64,000 nt of DNA. Origin: Shewanella benthica. Lineage in GTDB: Bacteria > Pseudomonadota > Gammaproteobacteria > Enterobacterales > Shewanellaceae. The notes beneath the pieces are model-generated. The model did no database searches. It was not told the origin of the DNA and worked only from the letters and a program-made list of their open reading frames with translations. This document shows, in pieces, positions 23,869 through 32,341 of this stretch. Position numbers and translations under genes: made by a program. The DNA lies in NCBI GenBank assembly GCA_023284085.1, contig JAKVHY010000028.1:23846-87845 (forward strand). Direction: 5' to 3'. Positions within the stretch are counted from its first letter, which is position 1; each line of letters begins with the position of its first letter.

Positions 23869-25113
23869 TTATATCGAAATGTTCGAGGTGGAAATTATCA
23901 TCATTGAGATATCATCCTGGGGGGAGTTTTGTTGCCAGAGGTCGATGGCGTGACTGAGGTGATGCAACAGAGCTTCCGGTGATAGTTGGTGTGCATCTGA
24001 GCAGGCCTTGAGTAGCCTCTGTTGGCCAAACTCACCATAGATGGGATGTTGGCACTCATATAAACCGTCTGAGTAGAGCATTAGGTGCTGTCCACTGCTT
24101 AAGAAGAATGAGTTGTACTGGTATTGAAATTGATTATCGATCCCTAGGGGCAGGCCTGAGTCCAGGCTCATCATGGTGGCGCTCTCATTATCGAGCAAGA
24201 TTGGCTGTGGGTGGCCTGCCATCGTTATTCTCACTTGGCCACTGTCAGTATTGGCTATTCCCAGAATCAAGGTAGCGAACCGCCCGGCATTTTCAGGGTC
24301 TTCAAAGTCTGCATTAAGCTCAGTCACAATTAACGCAGGATCTAAGCTGTCCCAGTGGCAACTCTTACAGCTGAGTCTCTGGGCTAGTGTAAAACTTTGC
24401 ATCGAGGCTGCGATGCCGTGGCCGGTGACATCCAGCAAATAGAAACCCAGATGAGAATCGTCGATGTTAAAGCATTGGAATATGTCACCAGCCAGATCCT
24501 GGGCGGGTTGAAATCGGGTAGCCAGGCTCCATTGATTGGTCAGCTTGCTCGATGTTGGCAGTAACGAACCCTGGAGTCTGGCGGCGCTGTCGAGATCTGC
24601 TTGAACTTGTGCTAAGTAGGCTTGCTCCTTAGACAGGGCGTTGTTGAGCGCTTGGTTCTGATCGGTCAGGTGCTGCTGCATCTTGACGATGCGCGCCGCG
24701 GCTAATAGCCTCACTTTCAATATGCTAGGTATAAAAGGTTTGGTGAGAAAGTCATCGGCACCCGATTCAATGCCTTCTACCATGTGTTTTGTTTGGTTGT
24801 TGGCGGTTAGCAAGATGATGTAAGGGGGAAATGGGGCCTGCTTGAGTCGTTGGCATAACTGGGGGCCGGTTAAACCTGGCATTCGCCAGTCACTGATCAC
24901 AATATCGGGCATCTGGCTTTGATATAACTCGATTGCTTCTTCACCGCTAGCGCAGCTCGAGACGTTCATTCCCATGCTCTGCAGTAGATTGACTATAAAG
25001 TAGCGCTCGCTCTGAGTATCTTCAACCAGTAGGACAGAAAGTGTGTCTAAGCGAAACTTGACAGCAGCTGTGGACATTCCATGTGTTGCATTTGACGTCA
25101 TAAGCAAGCTCAT
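23869..25113 (-). CDS. Receiver-PP2C (SpoIIE-type) phosphatase response regulator
   Basis: A 414-residue protein. Residues about 24-145 form a receiver domain (LSVLLVEDT, phospho-acceptor Asp75 in ISDWRMPG, and LTKPF). A coiled-coil-like linker follows (about 150-185), then a SpoIIE/RsbU-type PP2C phosphatase with metal-binding DLAGDIF, LLDVTGHGIAASM and the terminal QDDISMMI. Phosphorylation of the receiver would gate removal of phosphate from the STAS protein. The start chosen is ATG at 25113, with AAGG in its short leader; 25101 is possible. A near-perfect sigma-54 promoter lies 27 bases upstream. The gene is divergent from the PhnD-like/hybrid kinase operon, whose kinase is a candidate phosphodonor. 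Confidence 0.9.
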   Translation of the reverse strand: MSLLMTSNATHGMSTAAVKFRLDTLSVLLVEDTQSERYFIVNLLQSMGMNVSSCASGEEAIELYQSQMPDIVISDWRMPGLTGPQLCQRLKQAPFPPYIILLTANNQTKHMVEGIESGADDFLTKPFIPSILKVRLLAAARIVKMQQHLTDQNQALNNALSKEQAYLAQVQADLDSAARLQGSLLPTSSKLTNQWSLATRFQPAQDLAGDIFQCFNIDDSHLGFYLLDVTGHGIAASMQSFTLAQRLSCKSCHWDSLDPALIVTELNADFEDPENAGRFATLILGIANTDSGQVRITMAGHPQPILLDNESATMMSLDSGLPLGIDNQFQYQYNSFFLSSGQHLMLYSDGLYECQHPIYGEFGQQRLLKACSDAHQLSPEALLHHLSHAIDLWQQNSPQDDISMMIISTSNISI

Positions 25114-25139
25114 TACCTTATATGTGGTATCAATATAAA

Positions 25140-25155
25140 GGCAATCTTTGTGCCA
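25140..25155 (-). promoter_or_regulatory. Sigma-54 promoter P4 (phosphatase-kinase operon)
   Basis: Minus strand TGGCAC-AAAGA-TTGCC is a full match to the conserved core TGGCAC-N5-TTGC. Initiation near 25130 gives a leader of about 17 bases with an AAGG site. Confidence 0.82.
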
Positions 25156-25242
25156 TAGCCTGAGCTTCTGACCCTATCTTGTTGTTAGTCTTTATAAAGT
25201 ATTGTGACTTGTGATGATGTTGCTGTATCTGCAAAGGTATTA

Positions 25243-25257
25243 ATTGCAAAATGCAAA
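25243..25257. promoter_or_regulatory. Shared activator-type site between the divergent P4 and P5
   Basis: ATTGCAAAATGCAAA lies about 90-110 bases from each of the two divergent sigma-54 promoters, in a gene-free stretch of 306 bases. It is the best-conserved copy of the motif; another short TCTGCAAAG is 15 bases to the left. Confidence 0.65.
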
Positions 25258-25366
25258 AATGTGATACATATTGAATTAACAGATTGTTTTCTTGTGAGAA
25301 AAGGATGTTGTTGCTGAATTTATGAGTGTGGGGTTAGATTAGCATGTGATTAAGCCTGCTGAGATT

Positions 25367-25382
25367 TGGCATAGGCTTTGCT
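25367..25382 (+). promoter_or_regulatory. Sigma-54 promoter P5 (PhnD-like/hybrid kinase/activator operon)
   Basis: TGGCAT-AGGCT-TTGCT matches the consensus at every important position. Initiation would be near 25393, 27 bases before the ATG at 25420. The promoter overlaps the longer reading frame, which argues for the 25420 start. Confidence 0.78.
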
Positions 25383-25419
25383 CCAGTATCTAGGGTCGTC
25401 ACTGGTAAGGATACGCATA

Positions 25420-26298
25420 ATGAAAATATCACCATGGCTCAACACGCATCTGCTCTCCTCTATAGCCTTGTTTTTTTGTGGTGTTTTTACGACGCAAGCA
25501 TCTGATACAAAACACACAGTTAACGAACCTTCGATTCTCACCTTTGGGGTAGTGCCGCAACAAGCCGCTAGCACGCTGGCAAGAAAATGGTCTCCCTTAC
25601 TGGCAGCCTTGTCGCAAAATGCAAATTTTCAATTGCATTTTGCGACGGCTCCCGACATTCCCACGTTTGAGAAGCGTTTGGCCAAGGGGGAGTACGATAT
25701 TGCCTATATGAACCCCTATCACTTTACCGTGTTTAATGAATCTCCCGGTTATCAGGCGCTGGTAAAAGAGCAAGGTAAAAAAATAACAGGGATTATTGTG
25801 GTTCAGAAGCGTTCTAAAGCTCAGTCCCTGTCAGATCTCGATGGCCAGTTATTGGCCTTCCCGGCTCCCGCCGCTTTCGCTGCGAGTGTGCTGCCCAGAG
25901 CCAACTTGAAGATAGAGGGCATTAACAATCAAATAAAGTATGTTGGATCTCATGACTCAGTTTATCTCGCCGTAGCCCAAGGGTTAGTGGCTGGCGGCGG
26001 AGGGGTGAAGAGAACCTTTAAAACCATGGATAAAGAGGTGACCAAGCAGCTGCGAGTGCTGTGGGAAACGCCTGGATACACTCCCCATGCCGTGGCGATT
26101 CATCCAAGAGTGCCCGTCGGTGTCAGAGAAGAATTAATGATAAAGTTCACTCAATTCTCTGCGACTCAAGAAGGAAGCATGCTACTGGAAGGGCTTGGGT
26201 TTAAACCTTTCGAAGCCGCCAAGAGCAGTGATTGGAATGATGTGAGAGCGTTAGGCTTGGGGGATTTTTCTGAGCCCTTAGAGACCAATGATAAATAA
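25420..26298 (+). CDS. PhnD-like periplasmic binding protein
   Basis: A 292-residue protein of the phosphate/phosphonate ABC-type binding-protein family (PhnD-like), with a signal peptide (SIALFFCGVFTTQA, cleavage likely before SDTKH). Family marks are ILTFGVVPQQAAST, the YDIAYMNPYHFTVF segment and DSVYLAVAQGLVAGGGGV. No ABC permease or ATPase is nearby; instead a membrane hybrid kinase gene follows after 54 bases. Binding proteins coupled to hybrid kinases (TorT-TorS, LuxP-LuxQ) sense their ligand for the kinase, so this one probably does so in the periplasm. The ligand cannot be predicted. Start 25420 is preferred, with AAGG upstream and a proper signal peptide. Confidence 0.85.
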   Translation: MKISPWLNTHLLSSIALFFCGVFTTQASDTKHTVNEPSILTFGVVPQQAASTLARKWSPLLAALSQNANFQLHFATAPDIPTFEKRLAKGEYDIAYMNPYHFTVFNESPGYQALVKEQGKKITGIIVVQKRSKAQSLSDLDGQLLAFPAPAAFAASVLPRANLKIEGINNQIKYVGSHDSVYLAVAQGLVAGGGGVKRTFKTMDKEVTKQLRVLWETPGYTPHAVAIHPRVPVGVREELMIKFTQFSATQEGSMLLEGLGFKPFEAAKSSDWNDVRALGLGDFSEPLETNDK

Positions 26299-26352
26299 TA
26301 ATGAGCCGCTTATTGCTATAGCTTAGAGATAGAGATAAGAGGGAGGTTACTC

Positions 26353-29300
26353 ATGACGTTTAGACTCAAAACGGTATTAGGCATCGCGTTAATCGAGGGC
26401 GTGCTTTTGATGCTGCTGGTTTATACCAGTGTCGATTATCTCAAGAGCTCCAATCAGGCTGAGATTGAAAAACGTGCGCGTTCAGTCGTGACGCTATTTG
26501 CAGCGGCGGCTAAAGATGCGGTTATTAGCACAGATGTCTCCACCTTACAGGAGTTGTCCAGCGAGCTACTCGACAATACTCAGATCTTATATGTTGCCAT
26601 TTATGATCGAAATAACTTGCTCGTCAGTGCGGGAGAACCAAGCCTAATCTCGGCTAGCGATCGATCATTCGTCAATGAAGAGGCGTTAGCTAAACTGGGT
26701 GGCGGCTTTGTCGATATAGAGGATGGTGTGCTCGATGTGAAGGCCGATATTATTGAGTCAGGATTTGTGTTCGGCCGTGTTGAACTGGGGATCAGTATCC
26801 ATGAGTTCGATCAGTTTTTAGCCAGGGCCACGACGCGTTTTAGTTCAATTGCCGGGTTAGAGATGTTGTTGGTTGCGCTGTTTTCTTGGTTATTGGGCAG
26901 TTATTTGACCAAAAATTTGAGTGAGTTGAAACGGGCATCCAAGAGAATACTCCAGGGGGAAACCGGGGTTCAAATCCCCGTGAATAGCCATGATGAGATA
27001 GGTCAAACGACTCTGGCATTCAATCGTATGATTGAAAAAATAGAGAAAAATGCTCAGGAGCTTGAGAGTGCCAACATTCGCCTCAGTACGATTTTAGAAG
27101 CCGCCGTGGATGGCTTTATTATCATAGATACCCAAGGGATCATCGTTCAGGTAAATCCGGCCGTCGGCCACCTTTTTGGTTATGATAATAATGACTTGAT
27201 TGGCCAAAACGTATCCATCTTCATGCCGAGTCACGAACGACACATGCAAAATGACTTCCTGATGCGTTTCATTAACTCTAAAAGAGGGGTGTTACAAGGC
27301 AAGGGAAGGGAGCTGGTGGCGCAACATAAGAGTGGTAAGCTTTTTCCCATCGACCTGTCCGTCTCTAAGATGTTGATCGATGGCGACGTCATGTTATTGG
27401 GCTTAGTGAAAGACTTAAGTGATATAAAACGTAAAGAGGCGGAGGCTAAACGGACCGAGTCTATTTTACTGGCGACACTCGAGGCCAGCCAAGATTCACT
27501 CATTACTATAGATATCACCGGGCGTATTCAAGAGTTCAATGAAGCGGCCAGCCAGCTGTTTGGCCATAGTCGCGAACAGGCTCTGGGGGAGATTTTAGAG
27601 GATCTGATTTTTGTCGATATAGAGAGAAAGGCGTTCAAGGAAGGGCTGGAAATCTTCAGGAAAACCGGTTGTGGTCCAACGATAAAGAAGAGCGTAGAAC
27701 TCATGGCCATTCGGGCCGATGGCACTCATTTTCCGGTTGAGATGAAGATGATCCCGGTACAGTTGGGTGATGAGATCTTACTCACGGCCTTCTTACACGA
27801 TGTTTCAGAGCGTATGCAGTATGAGACCGAGTTAAAACAGGCTAAGGAGCAGGCTGAATTAGGCAGTAAGGCTAAATCCAGATTCCTTGCCACCATGAGT
27901 CATGAAATTCGTTCCCCATTGAATGCCGTGTTAGGTGGAGTCGAGCTAATGCTGGACTCTAAGCTGAATAAAGATCAACGCATCTATGCGCATACGGCTA
28001 AAGAGGCCGGTACTGCCCTACTGAGTACCATCAACGATATTCTAGATTTTTCCAAGATTGAAGCGGGACAGATGGTGTTGGAAAATATGAGCTTCTCGCC
28101 AGCTAAGATGGTGGCTCAGGTGATGCAGATTTTAGCGCCTAAAGCCAATGAGAAAGGCGTCAACTTAGCGACATTTATTAATCGAAATGTACCGGATCTC
28201 GTCAAGGGAGATGCACAACGATTGCGTCAGGTACTGCATAACCTCGTCGATAATGCGATTAAATTCTCCAGCGGTGGCTGCGTTTCGGTAGAGATGTGGA
28301 TCCCGGACAGCCATCACCAGGAGGTGCAACTGCATTGCGCTGTCACCGATGAAGGCATTGGCATTAGTCTGCCGGCTCAGAAGAAACTGTTTCAAGAGTT
28401 TAGTCAGGTCCATGATCAACATAATACCAACTACAAGGGCACCGGATTAGGCTTAGCCATTTGTTCCGAGTTAATCACCATGATGGGGGGGGAGATCGAG
28501 CTGAGTAGCCGCCTTGGACACGGCAGTTGTTTCAGATTCAATGTACGTTTACAGCTCGAGGAACAAAGAGGCAGTTTTACCCATATTCCTGCACATGCGA
28601 GAGTCTTGCTGGTTCACCCAGATAAGACCTTTTCTCATCTGGTCAAAAAACAGTACAGCCAGTATGGGGTGCAGACCGTCAATGTAAGTCAACTCACGGA
28701 CATTTTCAAAATAGAAGCGGTGAAAGGCAGGTTTAATCTTATACTGATTGATGATACTAGCTTGTCTCAGCTGAGTTTAAACTTATCGAATCAATTTAAG
28801 CGAGATTTTCTGTTTGAAGATGGCTTAATTGCCGCCTTGATGTCGGGATTAAGTCCTGAAATGCCTGTGGTCATGGCCGATATCGGCTTAGAACAAGTGA
28901 TCAATAAACCCTTGAGTCGAGAGATGTTGCTTGGCTTGCTCAGTGGCGAGAGTTCAGATGAATCTGATAGCAGAGAGGTCGAAACTCTATTACCTGAGCT
29001 GACATTGAGAAATAAACGTCTATTATTGGCCGAAGACAGTCCCTCAAATCGAGTCATCGCCGGGGCCATGTTAGCGAAATCGGGTTTCGAGGTTGAATTC
29101 GCCCATAACGGTAAAGAGGCGGTTAAGATGTCAGCCGAACATGACTACGGCTTGATATTGATGGATATGCGCATGCCTGAGATGGACGGCGTCGAAGCGA
29201 CGCGAGAGATTTTACTCGCTCAGCCCGATACCGTGATATTAGCCATGACGGCCAATGTGTCGAAAGAGGACGTAGAGTCTTGCCTCGATGCAGGCATGAA

Positions 29301-29883
29301 AGACTTTGTCGCGAAACCGGTAAATCAGCTTGAGCTGGTGAAGGCGATAAACAAATGGCTTCCCAGCTCAGATGTCGTTGACCTGCAAAACAAATATACT
29401 CAGGCTAAAGGGAAAAATACCGACAAACCTTGTGAAGCCAGTGTTCAGGAATTAAGCTTGATTAAAGAATCCACCATAGACGATATCATGAATGCGAAAA
29501 CTGATGGCCCACATGTGACAGATAATGAAATGCTTCTGTCGGACAGATTATTCGACGAGTTAGTGCTGTCTGATCTGGTCGATGCCCTAGGACAAGAGTC
29601 CATGGAAGGCATGTTCAATGTCTATCTTCAAGAGACCCATGAGCGTTTAGAGAAGTTAGCATCATTGAAACTGTCGATGAATTTTAACGAGATAGATGAT
29701 CAGGCTCATACCTTGAAAAGTAGCTCAGGCAGTTTTGGCGCTCAGGCCCTTTATGAAGTGGCTAAATGCCTGGAACAAAGTGCCCGAGATAAGGACAAAA
29801 GTGAAGTAGAGTCATATCTGCTAGAAGTACAAGAGATTGGAGAGCAGACAATAAAAGCTTTTAGGGAACGCTTTGCCGCTTAA
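26353..29883 (+). CDS. Hybrid sensor histidine kinase with two receiver-like domains and Hpt
   Basis: A 1176-residue membrane kinase. Order: N-terminal transmembrane helix (about 5-26), periplasmic domain to about 160, second helix (about 165-190), HAMP (about 190-245), two PAS domains (about 246-370 and 371-495), HisKA with MSHEIRSP (His517), HATPase_c with DNAIKF and GTGLGLAI, a receiver-like domain lacking several acidic-pocket residues (about 755-870), a full receiver (LLLAEDSPSN; Asp938 in LMDMRMPE), and a C-terminal Hpt (His1119 in HTLKSSSGSFG). It would relay phosphate to the activator encoded next and perhaps to the receiver-phosphatase. The periplasmic domain probably contacts the PhnD-like protein encoded just upstream. 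Confidence 0.92.
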   Translation: MTFRLKTVLGIALIEGVLLMLLVYTSVDYLKSSNQAEIEKRARSVVTLFAAAAKDAVISTDVSTLQELSSELLDNTQILYVAIYDRNNLLVSAGEPSLISASDRSFVNEEALAKLGGGFVDIEDGVLDVKADIIESGFVFGRVELGISIHEFDQFLARATTRFSSIAGLEMLLVALFSWLLGSYLTKNLSELKRASKRILQGETGVQIPVNSHDEIGQTTLAFNRMIEKIEKNAQELESANIRLSTILEAAVDGFIIIDTQGIIVQVNPAVGHLFGYDNNDLIGQNVSIFMPSHERHMQNDFLMRFINSKRGVLQGKGRELVAQHKSGKLFPIDLSVSKMLIDGDVMLLGLVKDLSDIKRKEAEAKRTESILLATLEASQDSLITIDITGRIQEFNEAASQLFGHSREQALGEILEDLIFVDIERKAFKEGLEIFRKTGCGPTIKKSVELMAIRADGTHFPVEMKMIPVQLGDEILLTAFLHDVSERMQYETELKQAKEQAELGSKAKSRFLATMSHEIRSPLNAVLGGVELMLDSKLNKDQRIYAHTAKEAGTALLSTINDILDFSKIEAGQMVLENMSFSPAKMVAQVMQILAPKANEKGVNLATFINRNVPDLVKGDAQRLRQVLHNLVDNAIKFSSGGCVSVEMWIPDSHHQEVQLHCAVTDEGIGISLPAQKKLFQEFSQVHDQHNTNYKGTGLGLAICSELITMMGGEIELSSRLGHGSCFRFNVRLQLEEQRGSFTHIPAHARVLLVHPDKTFSHLVKKQYSQYGVQTVNVSQLTDIFKIEAVKGRFNLILIDDTSLSQLSLNLSNQFKRDFLFEDGLIAALMSGLSPEMPVVMADIGLEQVINKPLSREMLLGLLSGESSDESDSREVETLLPELTLRNKRLLLAEDSPSNRVIAGAMLAKSGFEVEFAHNGKEAVKMSAEHDYGLILMDMRMPEMDGVEATREILLAQPDTVILAMTANVSKEDVESCLDAGMKDFVAKPVNQLELVKAINKWLPSSDVVDLQNKYTQAKGKNTDKPCEASVQELSLIKESTIDDIMNAKTDGPHVTDNEMLLSDRLFDELVLSDLVDALGQESMEGMFNVYLQETHERLEKLASLKLSMNFNEIDDQAHTLKSSSGSFGAQALYEVAKCLEQSARDKDKSEVESYLLEVQEIGEQTIKAFRERFAA

Positions 29884-29965
29884 ATTGGGCTCACTAGACT
29901 TATCGATAGGAATATGGGCAAAACCATAAGTAAATAAATTGGTATAGGAAATAGGTAAAGAAAAT

Positions 29966-31468
29966 ATGGAAATTAAGCACTCATTTACCGTTTTACTTGT
30001 TGAAGACAGCATGTCGTTGGGGGCATTGTATACCGAGTATCTGCGCTGCGAAGGCGCGAAAGTTACCCATGTTAATCATGGGGAAGATGCGTTAACTGAA
30101 CTGACGATTTGGCAGCCAGATTTGCTGGTGCTGGATATCAAGTTACCCGACATGTCAGGCATGGATATACTGCAAAAAGTTCAATCTCAGTACCCAGATA
30201 TTACAGTGATTATGATCACCGCCCATGGCACCATAGATCTCGCCGTCGAATCGATGAAATCTGGTGCTTTCGATTTTATCATTAAGCCATTCGATGCTAA
30301 GCGTCTCTCCATCACTGTCCGCAATGCGCTGAAACAGAGACTGCTTGTTAATCTCGTTGCCAATTATGAGAAAAGCTTACCTAAGGCTAACTACATGGGG
30401 TTTATCGGTGAATCTCTCGCGATGCAAACCGTATATAAAACCATAGATTGCGTTGCCAATAGTAAGGCTTCGGTTTTTATCATAGGAGAAAGTGGCACAG
30501 GTAAAGAGGTCTGTGCTCAGGCTATTCATCATGCCGGCAATCGCCGTGATAAACCTTTTATCGCACTCAACTGTGCCTCAATTCCTAAAGATTTGATAGA
30601 AAGTGAAATCTTTGGCCACACTAAAGGTGCTTTTACCGGAGCCATTGCTAACCGGGATGGCGCGGCGACTCGTGCACATGGGGGAACTTTGTTCTTAGAT
30701 GAAGTCTGCGAGATGGAACTTGAGCTGCAAAGCAAGTTTTTACGCTTTATTCAAACGGGGATCTTTCAAAGAGTCGGTGGCACCAAGGAGGAGAAAGTCG
30801 ATGTGCGTTTTGTCAGTGCGACTAACCGCATCCCTTGGGATGAAGTGAAAGCCGGAAGATTTAGAGAAGATCTATTCTATCGCTTGCACGTGATACCTAT
30901 TGAGTTACCCGCGTTAAGAATGCGCGGAAAAGATGTACTATTACTCGCGCAAAAATTCTTAAAAGAATATAACGCCGAGGAAGGTAAGCAGTTTAAAAGT
31001 TTCAGTGGTGAGGTGAAGAAAATCCTACAGACTTATCATTGGCCGGGAAATGTCCGCCAACTGCAAAATATAATCAGACAGATGGTGGTACTTAACTCCT
31101 CTGCTGTCATTGATGAGTCGATGCTACCTTCGTTATTTAAATCAGACTCGGGCAACAGCCTGGCTCAAATTAAGCCCGTTATCTCCATTACGAGAGCGAA
31201 TCAGGCTTCGGCTATCAATAGCCGCGAGTCACTCGCGATAGATGAGCAGTCCAGAAGCAAAAACCTGCAAGCAGCAGACTCAGGAATCGATAACGTTGAG
31301 ATAATTATTCCACTCTGGTTGTCAGAGAAGCAGACGATTGAGGCGGCCATTGAGAAATGTGGCGGAAATGTACCTAAAGCCGCAGCCCTGTTAGACATCA
31401 GTGCTTCGACGATTTACCGAAAGCGTCAGGGATGGGATGAATTACAAGGGGCGGTTTCTGAAAATTAG
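29966..31468 (+). CDS. Sigma-54-dependent response regulator (NtrC family, SypG-like)
   Basis: A 500-residue activator. Receiver domain at residues about 8-120 (LLVEDS; Asp57 in LLVLDIKLP; IIKPFD), AAA+ domain about 145-385 with Walker A GESGTGKEV, the GAFTGA sigma-54 contact loop, LFLDEVCEM and the arginine-finger FREDLFYRL, and a C-terminal Fis-type helix-turn-helix (GGNVPKAAALLDISASTIYRK). It is encoded 82 bases after the hybrid kinase and is the only complete sigma-54 activator in the window (the TyrR protein lacks GAFTGA). Its DNA target is probably the motif at 18844, 21748, 22778 and 25243, which lies upstream of five sigma-54 promoters, including that of its own operon. Confidence 0.93.
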   Translation: MEIKHSFTVLLVEDSMSLGALYTEYLRCEGAKVTHVNHGEDALTELTIWQPDLLVLDIKLPDMSGMDILQKVQSQYPDITVIMITAHGTIDLAVESMKSGAFDFIIKPFDAKRLSITVRNALKQRLLVNLVANYEKSLPKANYMGFIGESLAMQTVYKTIDCVANSKASVFIIGESGTGKEVCAQAIHHAGNRRDKPFIALNCASIPKDLIESEIFGHTKGAFTGAIANRDGAATRAHGGTLFLDEVCEMELELQSKFLRFIQTGIFQRVGGTKEEKVDVRFVSATNRIPWDEVKAGRFREDLFYRLHVIPIELPALRMRGKDVLLLAQKFLKEYNAEEGKQFKSFSGEVKKILQTYHWPGNVRQLQNIIRQMVVLNSSAVIDESMLPSLFKSDSGNSLAQIKPVISITRANQASAINSRESLAIDEQSRSKNLQAADSGIDNVEIIIPLWLSEKQTIEAAIEKCGGNVPKAAALLDISASTIYRKRQGWDELQGAVSEN

Positions 31469-31538
31469 GCTAAGTGATTATATCAGCGTAGAATCTTGGG
31501 CACTGATATTTTCAATGTAAAGTATAAGAAGAGCCATT

Positions 31539-32279
31539 ATGAAGTACCTTGTTGACACTCACGCCCACACCATCGCCTCTACTCATGCTTATAGCACGGT
31601 TCATGATTACATTGCTGTGGCGAAAGAGAAAGGTTTGCGGTTGTTTGCGATAACCGATCATGGCCCGGATATGGCCGATGCTCCTCATTTCTGGCATTTT
31701 GTTAATTTGAGAGTATTGCCCAGAATTATAGATGGCGTTGGTATTTTAAGGGGCATAGAGGCGAATATTAAAAATGATGCGGGAGACATTGATTACTTTG
31801 GAGATTACCTGCAAGAGTTAGATATAGTGCTGGCAGGCTTTCACGAACCCGTGTTTCCCCCTGCAGATAAACAGGCCCACACCCGAGCAATGATCAATAC
31901 CATCGAAAGTGGCAATGTGGATATTATTACTCATCCGGGAAATCCGGCTTACCCTATCGATATCACGGCTGTGGCAGTTGCTGCGGCCAGATCTCATGTG
32001 GCACTCGAAATCAATAACTCTTCGTTTAAGATGTCCCGAAAAGGCAGTGAGGCTAACTGCGTCGCAATAGCAAAAGCCGTTCGAGATGCGGGTGGCTTGT
32101 TAGTGATGGGCTCAGACTCTCATGTTGCCTTTAGTTTAGGCGAGTTCTCACAAGCGCTGGCAATCATAGAAGAAGCGGAATTCCCCTGTGATCGACTGCT
32201 GAATCGAAGTCCAGAGGCCTTGCTCTCATTTCTCGCTAAGAGAGGACATAAGACTGTGGATGATTTTGCTGAGCTGTAA
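31539..32279 (+). CDS. PHP-domain phosphatase, YcdX family
   Basis: A 246-residue PHP hydrolase. Metal-binding motifs are DTHAHT, ITDHGPDM, GFHEPV, THPGNP and GSDSHVAF, as in E. coli YcdX, a trinuclear-zinc phosphatase active on small phosphoesters. Its natural substrate is not known. It follows the sigma-54 activator after 70 bases on the same strand; no sigma-54 promoter of its own is visible, so read-through is possible but a housekeeping function is equally likely. A strong 12-bp palindrome terminates it. Confidence 0.85.
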   Translation: MKYLVDTHAHTIASTHAYSTVHDYIAVAKEKGLRLFAITDHGPDMADAPHFWHFVNLRVLPRIIDGVGILRGIEANIKNDAGDIDYFGDYLQELDIVLAGFHEPVFPPADKQAHTRAMINTIESGNVDIITHPGNPAYPIDITAVAVAAARSHVALEINNSSFKMSRKGSEANCVAIAKAVRDAGGLLVMGSDSHVAFSLGEFSQALAIIEEAEFPCDRLLNRSPEALLSFLAKRGHKTVDDFAEL

Positions 32280-32304
32280 TTTAATAGAAGGTACTAGATT
32301 AATT

Positions 32305-32334
32305 AAGAGCCTAGGAACTAGGTCCTAGGCTCTT
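32305..32334. terminator. Bidirectional terminator between the PHP gene and the Wzi-like gene
   Basis: AAGAGCCTAGGA at 32305-32316 pairs perfectly with TCCTAGGCTCTT at 32323-32334. It separates two convergent genes. A related but longer hairpin is at 51682-51729. Confidence 0.75.
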
Positions 32335-32341
32335 CTACAAA

